Shown here piece after piece: positions 49,654 through 58,585 of a stretch of 64,000 nt of DNA. The DNA comes from Paenibacillus piscarius (GTDB lineage Bacteria > Bacillota > Bacilli > Paenibacillales > Paenibacillaceae), in the NCBI RefSeq assembly GCF_022234545.1, contig NZ_JAIEUI010000019.1:84947-148946 (forward strand), in the 5' to 3' direction. The notes beneath the pieces were generated by a model. It was not told where the DNA came from. It made no database searches and worked only from the letters and a program-made list of their open reading frames with translations. The translations under genes were made by a program, and so were the position numbers. How positions within the stretch are numbered: the first letter of the stretch is position 1; every line of letters begins with the position of its first letter.

Positions 49654-51453
49654 GTGGCTAATGTGAACGTGATTGCCGAAATCGCGAATGCCCATATGGG
49701 CGATCCCGGACGGCTGCGGGAGCTGATCGTGGCTGCTGCGGACAGCGGCGCGGACGGTGTGAAATTTCAGTGGTTCCATTATGACAGCCTCGCCACACCG
49801 GACTTCAGCTATTATCAGCTGTACAAGGATTTGGCGATCGGCAAGCAGGTATGGAGTGATTCGGTGCAGCTTGCCCGAAGCCTGGGCCTTAAGATCTGGA
49901 TCGACCTCTACGATGAATGGGGGGCCGTCCTGCTGGCTGAGCTTGCCGATCAGGTGGACGGGGTGAAATTGCCGACAACCGTACTGCAGTCCGGCCCGCT
50001 GATTGAGGTGCTGAAGGACTTCGGCAAGCCGTTAATTATCGGTGTAGGGGGCTGGTATGAGAAAGAACTGGATGACCGGTTGTCCTATATCAGAGGCCAC
50101 CATGAGGGGCCGGTTATTCTCATGCACGGTTTTCAGGGCTATCCTACAGACCCCCGGGATTCCAACCTGAGCCGGATCGCCCACCTGAAGCATAAATACC
50201 GGCTGGAGGTCGGATTCGCCGACCATGTGGATGGCGGTGATCCCCTGGCAGTAGACCTGCCGGTGTATGCCTATCTGCTGGGCGCTGATGTGATTGAGAA
50301 GCATATCACCTTGAACCGTGCGGCCAAAGGCACAGACTACTATTCATCGCTGGAGCCGCAGGAATTCAGACTGATGGTAGAGAAGCTGCGCAGAGCCGAA
50401 GAGGTGCGGGGCAGCCTGGAGATCCGCCAGTCGGAGCGCAAATATCTGGAGGACTCCACCCTGAGAATTGTCTCCGGCAAGGAGCTCCGGCCGGGGGAGC
50501 TGATCAGCAAAGGTAACATCCGCTATAAACGCTCCTCTGTACCGGAGGCCTTCCTGGCGCAGGAGGCTGAGGTCTCCTTCCCCCTGATTGCCAAGTCAGT
50601 TATTCCGGCCAATACCCCCATTACTCCAGTAATGGTGAAGGTGCCTAAGGTATGTATCGCCGTGATCTGCCGGTTGAAGTCGACCCGGCTCCGCCGGAAG
50701 GCGCTGCTCCCGATTCACGGAATTGCCTCCATTGAGAGGTGTCTGCTTAATTGTCTGGCCATCCCCGGCAACTACGAAGTGGTCCTGGCCACCTCGGATC
50801 TTCCGGAGGATGCACCGCTGACGAAGTTCACCCTGAATAACCGGGTGAAGATCGTTACCGGTGATCCCGACAATGTTGCGGCGAGACTTCTGAGTGCCGC
50901 GGAAGCGACTCAATCGGATATTGTAGTGCGGGTTACAGGCGATTCTCCGGCAGTCTCGCCGGAGATGATGGCTTATATGATCGGGCAGCATCTGCAGAGC
51001 GGAGCTGATTTCACCTGTGCCAAGGAATCGACCGTAGGCACCGTAGGGGATGTCTATACGGTGGAAGCCCTCAGACGGCTGCTGCAGTATCCAGATCCGC
51101 TTACCCATGCCGAGTATCTGTCCTTCTATTTTCTGAATAATCCCGGGCACTTCAATATCAATGCTGCGTTCTTGCCGGAAGAGTGGGTGCATCCCGGCTG
51201 GCGGCTAACCCTGGATGAGAGAGCGGATCTGGAATTGCTTGAGCATATCTATCAGACGCTGGACATCGGGGCCAGAGCGCTTGCCTTCAGTGAATTGCAG
51301 GCGTATCTGCTGAACCATCCGGAGGTTCTGGAGATGAACAGGGGAATACAGCTGAAATGGCGGGATGATACCCGGCTGGTTCAGGAGCTGAATGCTGCTA
51401 CTACGTTAAAGAAGCCTCCATTACCTGTAAGAGGAGCGTCGGATGATGCATAA
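49654..51453 (+). CDS. Fusion: NeuB-like synthase plus PseF/SpsF-like cytidylyltransferase
   Basis: A 599-residue two-domain protein. Residues about 1-265 form a NeuB/SpsE TIM barrel (VIAEIANAHMGDPGRL, GVKFQWF, GFADHVDGGDP, YLLGADVIEKHITLNR), followed by a SAF/antifreeze-like domain (about 275-330, STLRIVSGKELRPGELI). Residues about 335-570 are a CMP-sugar synthetase with the nucleotide signature R-x2-S-x-R-x3-K in CRLKSTRLRRKAL and VRVTGDSPAVS. It could supply the missing PseF step (CMP activation); the first half would be a second nonulosonate synthase beside PseI. B. subtilis has separate spsE and spsF for a spore glycan, so this looks like their fusion. GTG 49654 follows AGGAGGG. Confidence 0.85.
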   Translation: MANVNVIAEIANAHMGDPGRLRELIVAAADSGADGVKFQWFHYDSLATPDFSYYQLYKDLAIGKQVWSDSVQLARSLGLKIWIDLYDEWGAVLLAELADQVDGVKLPTTVLQSGPLIEVLKDFGKPLIIGVGGWYEKELDDRLSYIRGHHEGPVILMHGFQGYPTDPRDSNLSRIAHLKHKYRLEVGFADHVDGGDPLAVDLPVYAYLLGADVIEKHITLNRAAKGTDYYSSLEPQEFRLMVEKLRRAEEVRGSLEIRQSERKYLEDSTLRIVSGKELRPGELISKGNIRYKRSSVPEAFLAQEAEVSFPLIAKSVIPANTPITPVMVKVPKVCIAVICRLKSTRLRRKALLPIHGIASIERCLLNCLAIPGNYEVVLATSDLPEDAPLTKFTLNNRVKIVTGDPDNVAARLLSAAEATQSDIVVRVTGDSPAVSPEMMAYMIGQHLQSGADFTCAKESTVGTVGDVYTVEALRRLLQYPDPLTHAEYLSFYFLNNPGHFNINAAFLPEEWVHPGWRLTLDERADLELLEHIYQTLDIGARALAFSELQAYLLNHPEVLEMNRGIQLKWRDDTRLVQELNAATTLKKPPLPVRGASDDA

Positions 51454-52555
51454 CGGACCTGTGACAGAGGTATCCCGTCCTATGCAAATCTTCATCCGGG
51501 CGGATTCCTCCTATCAGATGGGAACGGGGCATGTGATGCGCTGCCTTACCCTAGCCGGTGAGCTTAGGCAGAGAGGGGCGGAGGTCACGTTCATTTGCCG
51601 TGATCTTCCCGGTAATCTGGCTGGATATATCCGAAGCAAGGGCTATGCGGTAGAGCTGCTGCCGCAGCCTAACGATCCTTCCTATGCGGCATTCTGGCTC
51701 CAGACGGACTGGCGAACCGATGCGCTGGAGACGGTACAGCGGCTTACGCTGGCCTCGCCGGCCCCGGCGGATTGCCTGATCGTTGACCATTACGGCATTG
51801 ACCGGAGATGGGAGCAGGCCTTGAGCCGGCATGTGCACAGGCTGGCAGTGATTGACGACCTGGCCGACCGGCCCCATGAATGCAGCCTGCTGCTGGATGC
51901 GAATGCGTCCGGTGCCAGGGACCGGTATCAGGGTCTGGTCCCGGACAGCTGTGTGAAATTAACGGGTACGGGGTATACCATCCTCCGGCCCGAATTCCGC
52001 TCGGCGAAGCAGCGGCTGGCGGAACGGGACGGGAGGGTTGGCCGGGTGCTGGTGTTTTTTGGCGGAACCGATCCGACAGGTGAGACGCTCAGAGCCTTGC
52101 AGGCGCTGCAGAACCCGGCCTTTGCCCATTTGCACCTGGATGTGGTCCTAGGCGGTATGAACGGCAGGAAAGAGGCCATTGCGACAAGATGCAGTGCGAT
52201 GCCTAATGCAGAGTATCATTGTCAGATTGATTATATTGCTGAACTGATGCGGAAGGCGGATCTGTCCATTGGGGCGGGCGGGAGCACCACCTGGGAGCGG
52301 TGTTATCTGGGCTTGCCCTCCCTGACCATTGTGACGGCGGATAATCAGCGGGAGATTACCGCTCTGGTGCATGAACAGGGCGCAGCCTACTCTCTGGGGG
52401 AGACCTCTGACGTTACTGTTCAGGCTATTGAGCAGGGGCTGCACTTCATGCTCGCCCATCCGGCTAAGGTGAAGGAGATGTCGGGCAAGGCGCTTCAGCT
52501 TATGGGAGAGGACCGGTGGGATGAGGTCATTACGAGAATTATAGGAGGGAACTGA
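51443..52555 (+). CDS. pseG: UDP-sugar hydrolase PseG/SpsG
   Basis: A 370-residue GT-B-fold hydrolase that removes UDP from UDP-2,4-diacetamido-trideoxy-L-altrose. IRADSSYQMGTGHVMRCLTLA (about 18-38) with the catalytic His is the PseG hallmark; DCLIVDHYGID, VFFGGTDPTG and GAGGSTTWERCYLGLPS follow. It overlaps the fusion gene by 11 bases. ATG 51443 or the next ATG 51446 may be used. Confidence 0.9.
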   Translation: MMHNGPVTEVSRPMQIFIRADSSYQMGTGHVMRCLTLAGELRQRGAEVTFICRDLPGNLAGYIRSKGYAVELLPQPNDPSYAAFWLQTDWRTDALETVQRLTLASPAPADCLIVDHYGIDRRWEQALSRHVHRLAVIDDLADRPHECSLLLDANASGARDRYQGLVPDSCVKLTGTGYTILRPEFRSAKQRLAERDGRVGRVLVFFGGTDPTGETLRALQALQNPAFAHLHLDVVLGGMNGRKEAIATRCSAMPNAEYHCQIDYIAELMRKADLSIGAGGSTTWERCYLGLPSLTIVTADNQREITALVHEQGAAYSLGETSDVTVQAIEQGLHFMLAHPAKVKEMSGKALQLMGEDRWDEVITRIIGGN

Positions 52556-52557
52556 CG

Positions 52558-53115
52558 ATGGCAGACCTGGTTGATTACAAGCTGAATTCACTCCGTCAAG
52601 AACACAGCAGCCTGGTATGGGAATGGCGGAATAGCGGCCATATCCGGCCTTTTATGAACCATGACCGGCTGATTCCGCTGGAAGAACATTGTAAATGGAT
52701 GGATTCCACATTACAGGATGCCGGCAAGCTGGTGAAGGTATGCTTTTATCGGGAGAAGCCTATAGGTCTTGTTCAATTCACACAGTTGGACCGCCTGAAT
52801 GGTACCTGTGATTGGGGCTTCTATATCGGCGATCAGAGCAGTCCGCGAGGTTCGGGGAAGGCGATGGGCATTCTGGCACTGGATCTGATCTTCGAGGATG
52901 AGCAGATGCGGAAGGTAAACGCGCAGATCCTCGAATTCAATCAAAAGAGTCTATCCTACCACCAGCGGCTGGGATTCGTGGAAGAAGGCCGGTTGAGCAG
53001 ACAAATTGCCAGACCCCACCGTTACGCCGATGTGGTGCTGATGGGTCTATTCCGGGAGCAATGGGAAGCACGCAGCACAGCGCTGAAAAAGGAGGCGGCA
53101 GAGGCGAATGAATGA
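52558..53115 (+). CDS. pseH: PseH-type GNAT N-acetyltransferase
   Basis: A 185-residue GNAT enzyme that acetylates the 4-amino group of the PseC product. WEWRNSGHIRPFMNH, CDWGFYIGDQSSPRGSGKAMGILALD (acetyl-CoA loop) and FNQKSLSYHQRLGFVEEG are typical of PseH. It starts 2 bases after the pseG stop and overlaps pseI. Without pathway context it would only be a RimJ-like GNAT; here the assignment is firm. Confidence 0.88.
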   Translation: MADLVDYKLNSLRQEHSSLVWEWRNSGHIRPFMNHDRLIPLEEHCKWMDSTLQDAGKLVKVCFYREKPIGLVQFTQLDRLNGTCDWGFYIGDQSSPRGSGKAMGILALDLIFEDEQMRKVNAQILEFNQKSLSYHQRLGFVEEGRLSRQIARPHRYADVVLMGLFREQWEARSTALKKEAAEANE

Positions 53116-54160
53116 CATCACCATCGGTAACCGGCATATTGGCAGCGGGCATCCGCCCTTTATCATTGCGGAAATGTCCGGCAACCACAACCAGTCTCTG
53201 GACCGGGCGCTTGAACTGGTCCAGGCAGCAGCCGATGCCGGTGCACATGCGTTCAAAATCCAGACCTACACACCAGAAACTATGACTCTTCAATCGAAGC
53301 AAAAGGATTTCATGATCTCTGATGCCAACGGTCTGTGGACCGGCAAATCCCTGTATGAGCTCTATCAGGAGGCATATACGCCGTGGGAGTGGCATGAACC
53401 GATTTTTGCAGCCTGCCGGAAGCGCGGGATGATCCCGTTCAGCACTCCCTTCGATGAGATCTCGCTCGAATTCCTGGAGAAGCTGGGTGTGGACTGCTAT
53501 AAGATCGCTTCTTTTGAGAATATCGATATCCCTCTGCTTAAGAAGGTGGCAGCCAAAGGCAAGCCGATGATCATCTCTACCGGCATGGCTTCACTGGGCG
53601 AGATTGAACAGGCGGTCGAGGTCATCACCGCAGCGGGCTGCAAGGAGTACGTTCTGCTGAAATGCACCAGCAGCTATCCCGCATCGCCCGAGAACTCCAA
53701 TCTGAACACCATTCCCTACCTGCGGGATGTCTTCCAATGCCAGGTCGGCTTATCCGACCATACCCTAGGCGTGGGAGCTGCTGTCGCCAGTGTCGCGCTG
53801 GGCAGCACCGTCATCGAGAAGCACTTCACCATGGACCGTAAGGAAGGTGGGGTAGATTCCGCCTTCTCCCTGGAGCCCGAAGAGTTCGCTGCGCTGGTGC
53901 GGGAGACCGATACCGCCTGGAAGGCCCTCGGCGGAGTCGCTATCGGCCCGACGAAGGCGGAAGAGAAGTCGCTTCAGTTCCGCCGTTCCATCTATGCTGC
54001 CAAGGATATCAAGGCCGGTGAAGTGCTGACACCTGAGAATATCCGGGTCATCCGTCCGGGATATGGCCTCGCCCCTAAATACTACGAAATGCTCCTTGGC
54101 AAACCTATGAAGCGGGATCTGCCTATGGGGACTCCGCTGAGCTGGGACCTGCTGCTGTAA
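53108..54160 (+). CDS. pseI: Pseudaminic acid synthase PseI
   Basis: A 350-residue NeuB-family enzyme that condenses 2,4-diacetamido-trideoxy-altrose with PEP. PFIIAEMSGNHNQSL, AFKIQTYTPETMTL, SYPASPEN, LSDHTLG, VIEKHFTMDRKEGGVDSAFS and a C-terminal SAF domain (RRSIYAAKDIKAGEVLTPENIRVIRPGYGLAPKYYEMLLG). The GVDSAFS segment is typical of PseI rather than NeuB. Last gene of the operon, overlapping pseH by 8 bases. With PseB, C, G, H and the CMP-transferase domain the pathway is complete. Confidence 0.93.
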   Translation: MNDITIGNRHIGSGHPPFIIAEMSGNHNQSLDRALELVQAAADAGAHAFKIQTYTPETMTLQSKQKDFMISDANGLWTGKSLYELYQEAYTPWEWHEPIFAACRKRGMIPFSTPFDEISLEFLEKLGVDCYKIASFENIDIPLLKKVAAKGKPMIISTGMASLGEIEQAVEVITAAGCKEYVLLKCTSSYPASPENSNLNTIPYLRDVFQCQVGLSDHTLGVGAAVASVALGSTVIEKHFTMDRKEGGVDSAFSLEPEEFAALVRETDTAWKALGGVAIGPTKAEEKSLQFRRSIYAAKDIKAGEVLTPENIRVIRPGYGLAPKYYEMLLGKPMKRDLPMGTPLSWDLLL

Positions 54161-54167
54161 ACCCGTA

Positions 54168-54196
54168 TTGACAATTGCTGCAAAAACGTCTATAAC
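54168..54196 (+). promoter_or_regulatory. Sigma-A promoter of the ileS T-box transcript
   Basis: TTGACA (54168-54173), 17 bp, TATAAC (54191-54196). Eleven of 12 consensus bases. It begins 8 bases after the pseI stop. Confidence 0.85.
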
Positions 54197-54199
54197 TAG

Positions 54200-54512
54200 A
54201 ACATATCTGTATCTATTGAACTCAAATTCGATGACGGGATAAGTACGTTAAGGTAACGTTCTCCAGAGAGTCGGCGGTTGCTGCGAGCCGATTGTTCACG
54301 CCTTGCCGGAAGATCCTCCCCTAGAAGCTATGCTGAAGCGCTGCATGCGTGTGTAAGCTCTGCCGTCTGCCGGACGTTATCCCGGACCCGCCGGTCTCTT
54401 GTTGCCTGCGGACTGAGATTGTACTGAATGCACGCCTATGCGGTGAGCGTTACGTGCAAATTAGGGTGGTATCGCGAGCGCTGTCTCGCCCCTTTGGGGG
54501 CGGGGCTTTTTT
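54200..54512 (+). ncRNA. T-box riboswitch leader (isoleucine) with terminator
   Basis: The T-box core AGGGTGGTATCGCGAG (54463-54478) is clear, followed by the terminator stem of GTCTCGCCCC and GGGGCGGGGC (about 54483-54506) and six T. Upstream lies a long stem I region with ATAAGTAC (about 54239) and GC-rich arms. ATC at 54313-54315 within AAGATCC could be the specifier for isoleucine; I am not sure of that codon. Uncharged tRNA-Ile would favour the antiterminator and let transcription go on to ileS. Confidence 0.88.
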
Positions 54513-54529
54513 GTTATTGTGAGCTAACC

Positions 54530-55229
54530 CCCTAAATCCCCCTTCCAAGGGGGACCCCAAGGGCTGGCCGCCCTCTGGACACCCGCAATAGGTGCGTATC
54601 GAGGTCGGAGGGGCGTCGGCGGAAGGGAAAGGATTCTGTTTGCGGAGGGAGCGGCCCTTCTTAGGCTCCCCTACGGGAACGCCTGCGGGGCCTTAACTGC
54701 GGTAACGGCGGGCCCCCGCCCACTCGCAGGGCGGGCAAGAGCAAACGGCTGCCCCCGCCCGGTCTGCCCTTCGGGTTCGCGGGGCGGGTGGCCAAGAGCT
54801 AAGGGCGAGGCCCCCGCCCGGTCTGCCCTTCGGGTTCGCAGGGCGGGTGGCCCAAGAGCCAAGGGCGAGGCCCCCGCCCGGTCTGCCCTTCGGGTTCGCA
54901 GGGCGGGTGGCCCAAGAGCCAAGTGCAGGCCCCCGCCCGGTCTGCCCTTCGGGTTCGCGGGGCGGGTGGCCAAGAGCTAAGGGCGAGGCCCCCGCCCGGT
55001 CTGCCCTTCGGGTTCGCAGGGCGGGTGGCCCAAGAGCCAGGGCCCTTATCGCAGTTAAGGCCCCGCAGGCGAACCCGTCAGGGCAGCCTAAGAAGGGCCG
55101 GTCCACCCGCCGAAGTAATCCTTTCCTGTCCGCCGCCCCCTCTCCCAGCACGATGCACTTGTTGCAGGTGTCCAGAGGGCGGCCAGCCCTTGGGGCCCTC
55201 CCTTGGCGAAGGGAGGGTTTGGGAGGGAT
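54530..55229. repeat. Large imperfect palindrome with tandem repeats between T-box and ileS
   Basis: Two arms of about 190 bp are inverted copies. Perfect blocks pair 54557-54583 with 55167-55193 (27 bp), 54652-54667 with 55085-55100 (16 bp) and 54680-54701 with 55050-55071 (22 bp), in mirror order. Between them lies the 59-bp repeat array. No coding sense is seen. No target duplication is visible at the ends. It resembles a MITE-like or otherwise self-folding repeat element that lies in the ileS 5' untranslated region. Confidence 0.85.
54751..55042. repeat. Five tandem copies of a 59-bp GC-rich unit
   Basis: Unit starts are 54751, 54810, 54870, 54929 and 54988. Each contains GCCCCCGCCCGG, TCTGCCCTTCGGGTTCGC and GGGCGGGTGGCC, so each can fold as CCCGCCC with GGGCGGG. 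Copies differ at a few places (GGGGCGGG or AGGGCGGG). It makes open frames on both strands that are low complexity and not genes. Confidence 0.9.
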
Positions 55230-55321
55230 CGAAAAGCTTTTAAAAGAAGTTTATGTTTTGCAAAAACAGGCTCGGATGTAATCCGAATAAGGTTTAAGAC
55301 TAAACGGAGGGATTGACCATT

Positions 55322-58300
55322 ATGCTTAAGGTAGATGTCAAAGAAAAGGCCCGGGACAGAGATGTCCGGATCCTGAAGAAATGGAGCGAGGAGAACACGT
55401 TCCGCAAATCGATGGAGAACCGCGCGGGACGTCCGAATTATGTGTTCTATGAAGGACCGCCGACCGCGAACGGGGTGCCGCATATCGGGCATGTGCTCGG
55501 CCGGGTCATCAAGGACTTCATCGGCCGGTATCAGACCATGAAGGGCTTCCGCGTCATCCGCAAGGCGGGCTGGGATACGCACGGCCTGCCGGTGGAGCTG
55601 GGCGTGCAGAAGAAGTTGGGTATCTCTGGCAAGCAGGATATCGAAGAGTACGGCGTGGAGAAGTTCATCAAGGAATGTAAGGAAAGTGTCTTCGGCTACG
55701 AGAAGCAGTGGCGCGAGTTCACGGAAGCGATCGGCTACTGGACGGACCTGGATCATCCATATGTAACGCTGGACAATACTTACATTGAAAGTGTATGGAA
55801 CATCCTGGCGACCGTGCATGACAAGGGCCTGATGTACCGCGGCCACCGGGTCAGCCCGTACTGCCCGAGCTGTCAGACGACGCTGAGCTCCCATGAGGTA
55901 GCGCAGGGATACAAGACCGTTAAGGACCTGAGTGCGACGGCCAAGTTCAAGCTCGACGGCAGCGGGGATTATGTCCTGGCCTGGACGACTACGCCTTGGA
56001 CGCTTCCGGCGCATATGGCGCTGGCGATGAACCCGAACATGGAGTATGTACGTGTGCAGCAGGAAGACGGCGTCTACGTACTGGCGAAGAATCTGGTGGA
56101 CGAAGTGCTGAAGGGCGAGTACACGATTCTGTCTACCCATACTGGTGCTGATTTTATCGGCCAGAGCTACACGCCGCCATTCGGTTATATCAAGGCGGAG
56201 AAGCATAATGTAATTGTCGGGGCTGCTTTTGTCACAGACTCCAGCGGTACAGGGATCGTTCATATGGCTCCGGCACACGGGGAAGACGACTACAAGAGCT
56301 GCCGCGAGAACGGCATCAGCTTCGTCAATGTAGTGGATGCTTCCGGTAAGTATACGGATGTTGTCAGCGATTTTGCCGGACGGTTCGTTAAGGATTGTGA
56401 CCTTGATATCGTGAAGGTGCTGTCCGAACGCGGACTGCTCTACCATAAAGAGAAATACGAGCACAGCTATCCGTTCTGCTGGCGCTGCGATACGCCGCTG
56501 CTCTATTATGCGACAGACAGCTGGTTTATCCAGACCACAGCGATCAAGGATCAGCTGATTGCCAATAACAATAGTGTGGACTGGTACCCGGACCATGTGC
56601 GTGAAGGCCGCTTCGGCAAGTTCCTGGAGGAGCTGGTCGACTGGAATATCAGCCGTAACCGCTACTGGGGCACGCCGCTGAACGTCTGGGTCTGCCAGGA
56701 GACCGGCAAGGAATTCGCGCCGCACAGCATCGCCGAGCTAAGAGAGATGGCTACCCAAGAAGTGCCGGAGGATATCGAGCTGCATAAGCCGTATGTGGAT
56801 AACATCAAGCTGCGCAGCCCGTTCAGCGAAGGTGCCGTCATGGTGCGCACCCCGGAAGTAATCGATGTCTGGTTCGACAGCGGCTCGATGCCGTTCGCCC
56901 AGAGTCATTATCCGTTCGAGAATGAGGAGCGCTTCGAGGATCAGTATCCGGCGGATATGATCTGCGAGGGAATCGACCAGACGCGCGGCTGGTTCTACAG
57001 CCTGCTGGCGGTATCGACCCTGTTCAAGGGCAAAGCGCCGTACAAGGCGGTTATCGCCCACGGCCACATTTTCGATGAGAACGGCCAAAAAATGTCCAAA
57101 TCCAAAGGAAACGTCATCGACCCGTGGGAGATCATGAACGAATACGGCACAGACGCCTTCCGCTGGGCGATTCTGTCCGACAGTGCGCCGTGGAACAATA
57201 AACGGTTCTCGCGCGGTCTGGTCGGGGAGACGAAGTCCAAGGTGGTGGATACCCTGGTCAACACGCATGCCTTCCTGACGCTGTATGCCGGTATCGACGG
57301 CTATGACCCGGCGGACCATCCGTTCAAGGTGTCGGAGCATAAGCTGGACCGCTGGATTCTCTCCCGCCTCAACAGCCTGATTCTGCTGGTGGACAAAGGG
57401 CTGGCCGTGAACGACTTCGTGAATACCTCCAAGGCGATCGAGAACTTCGTGGATGAGCTGAGCAACTGGTACATCCGCCGTTCCCGTGACCGGTTCTGGG
57501 GCAGCGGGCTGGGCGAGGAGAAGCTGGACGCTTACCGTACCCTGACGCATGTTCTGCTGACCACGGCGAAGCTGATGGCTCCGTTCACTCCGATGCTGTC
57601 CGAGGATATCTTCACGAACCTGGGCGGCGGAGAGAGCGTGCATCTGGCGGATTACCCGGCAGCGGATGAGCAACTGATCGATCTGGGTCTGGAAAAAGAC
57701 ATGGAAAGCGCCCGCGGCATCGTCGAGCTGGCCCGCAACGTCCGCAACGAGAGCGGCATCAAGAACCGCCAGCCGTTGTCCGAGCTGATTGCCTCCATCG
57801 ATGATGACTTCAACGTGGCGGATTATGAAGAGCTGATCAAAGATGAGATCAACGTGAAGCGCATTGTGATCGAGCATAGCGACAGCGGCTTCGTCGACTT
57901 CACTCTGAAGCTGAACCTGAAGGTGGCGGGCAAGAAATACGGCAAAAATGTCGGCTTCCTGCAAGGCTTCCTCAAGGCAATGGACAGCGACGCGACCCGC
58001 AAGGCGGTACAGGAGGGCGTAGTTGCCATTGTATCCCCTGACGGTGAGGAGCTGCAGATTACAGCCGAAGAGCTGCTGGTTGAGAAGCAGGCCAAACCCG
58101 GCTTCGCCTCCGCTTCAGGCTACGGGCTGACGGTCGCTCTGAACACGGAAATCACACCGGAGCTGGTGCAGGAAGGCTGGGTCCGCGAGGTCGTGCGCGT
58201 GGTGCAGGATTACCGCAAACGCCTGGATCTGCCGATCGACAAGCGGGTAGCGCTAACCCTGAAGGTCGATGATGAGCTGCAGGCGGCGCTGACTGCCTTC

Positions 58301-58414
58301 GAGCAGGTGCTGCGTGAGAATGTACTGGTGACTTCCGTTGCGTATGACGGAGATTATACCTATGAGATGGTGGATGCCGGCGGTAAGAGCATTGGCATTC
58401 ATATCGGCGCTTAA
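55322..58414 (+). CDS. ileS: Isoleucyl-tRNA synthetase, IleRS2 (eukaryote-like) type
   Basis: A 1030-residue class I synthetase. HIGH motif at 54-57 in PPTANGVPHIGHVLGRVIKD, editing (CP1) domain with WTTTPWTLPAHMALA, KMSKS at 590-594, anticodon-binding helices and a long C-terminal region after about 800. The WDTHGLPVE segment, absence of the C-terminal zinc-finger of IleRS1 and length above 1000 point to IleRS2, the form that confers natural mupirocin resistance and is related to eukaryotic cytosolic enzymes. It is in the genomic slot that holds IleRS1 in B. subtilis. CGGAGGGA precedes ATG 55322. Confidence 0.93.
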   Translation: MLKVDVKEKARDRDVRILKKWSEENTFRKSMENRAGRPNYVFYEGPPTANGVPHIGHVLGRVIKDFIGRYQTMKGFRVIRKAGWDTHGLPVELGVQKKLGISGKQDIEEYGVEKFIKECKESVFGYEKQWREFTEAIGYWTDLDHPYVTLDNTYIESVWNILATVHDKGLMYRGHRVSPYCPSCQTTLSSHEVAQGYKTVKDLSATAKFKLDGSGDYVLAWTTTPWTLPAHMALAMNPNMEYVRVQQEDGVYVLAKNLVDEVLKGEYTILSTHTGADFIGQSYTPPFGYIKAEKHNVIVGAAFVTDSSGTGIVHMAPAHGEDDYKSCRENGISFVNVVDASGKYTDVVSDFAGRFVKDCDLDIVKVLSERGLLYHKEKYEHSYPFCWRCDTPLLYYATDSWFIQTTAIKDQLIANNNSVDWYPDHVREGRFGKFLEELVDWNISRNRYWGTPLNVWVCQETGKEFAPHSIAELREMATQEVPEDIELHKPYVDNIKLRSPFSEGAVMVRTPEVIDVWFDSGSMPFAQSHYPFENEERFEDQYPADMICEGIDQTRGWFYSLLAVSTLFKGKAPYKAVIAHGHIFDENGQKMSKSKGNVIDPWEIMNEYGTDAFRWAILSDSAPWNNKRFSRGLVGETKSKVVDTLVNTHAFLTLYAGIDGYDPADHPFKVSEHKLDRWILSRLNSLILLVDKGLAVNDFVNTSKAIENFVDELSNWYIRRSRDRFWGSGLGEEKLDAYRTLTHVLLTTAKLMAPFTPMLSEDIFTNLGGGESVHLADYPAADEQLIDLGLEKDMESARGIVELARNVRNESGIKNRQPLSELIASIDDDFNVADYEELIKDEINVKRIVIEHSDSGFVDFTLKLNLKVAGKKYGKNVGFLQGFLKAMDSDATRKAVQEGVVAIVSPDGEELQITAEELLVEKQAKPGFASASGYGLTVALNTEITPELVQEGWVREVVRVVQDYRKRLDLPIDKRVALTLKVDDELQAALTAFEQVLRENVLVTSVAYDGDYTYEMVDAGGKSIGIHIGA

Positions 58415-58498
58415 GGAAATATATCGACCTGCATGACTTGCCCTGCTCTGGTGTATACTAGCCGCAAAGACAAGGCTTCTACGGGTTAGCTGCATAAC

Positions 58499-58549
58499 AA
58501 CGAGCCCTGTGCTTGAAGAGAGAGACTCTCTTTGACAGGGCTCGTTTGT
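58499..58549 (+). terminator. Terminator after ileS
   Basis: AACGAGCCCTGT (58499-58510) pairs with ACAGGGCTCGTT (58535-58546), with an inner AGAGA/TCTCT stem, followed by a short T-rich tail. Confidence 0.8.
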
Positions 58550-58585
58550 TGTGCGGGCGACCAGAGAATCAGGAGGTGCAGGAGC

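Noticed and set aside
54671..55281. Open frames on both strands across the 59-bp array (Arg/Pro/Ala-rich repeats)
   Set aside because: They come only from the GC-rich tandem repeat, have no ribosome site and lie in the ileS leader.
55088..56725. 545-codon minus-strand frame opposite ileS
   Set aside because: Antisense of a conserved synthetase, running into the palindrome; codon shadow.
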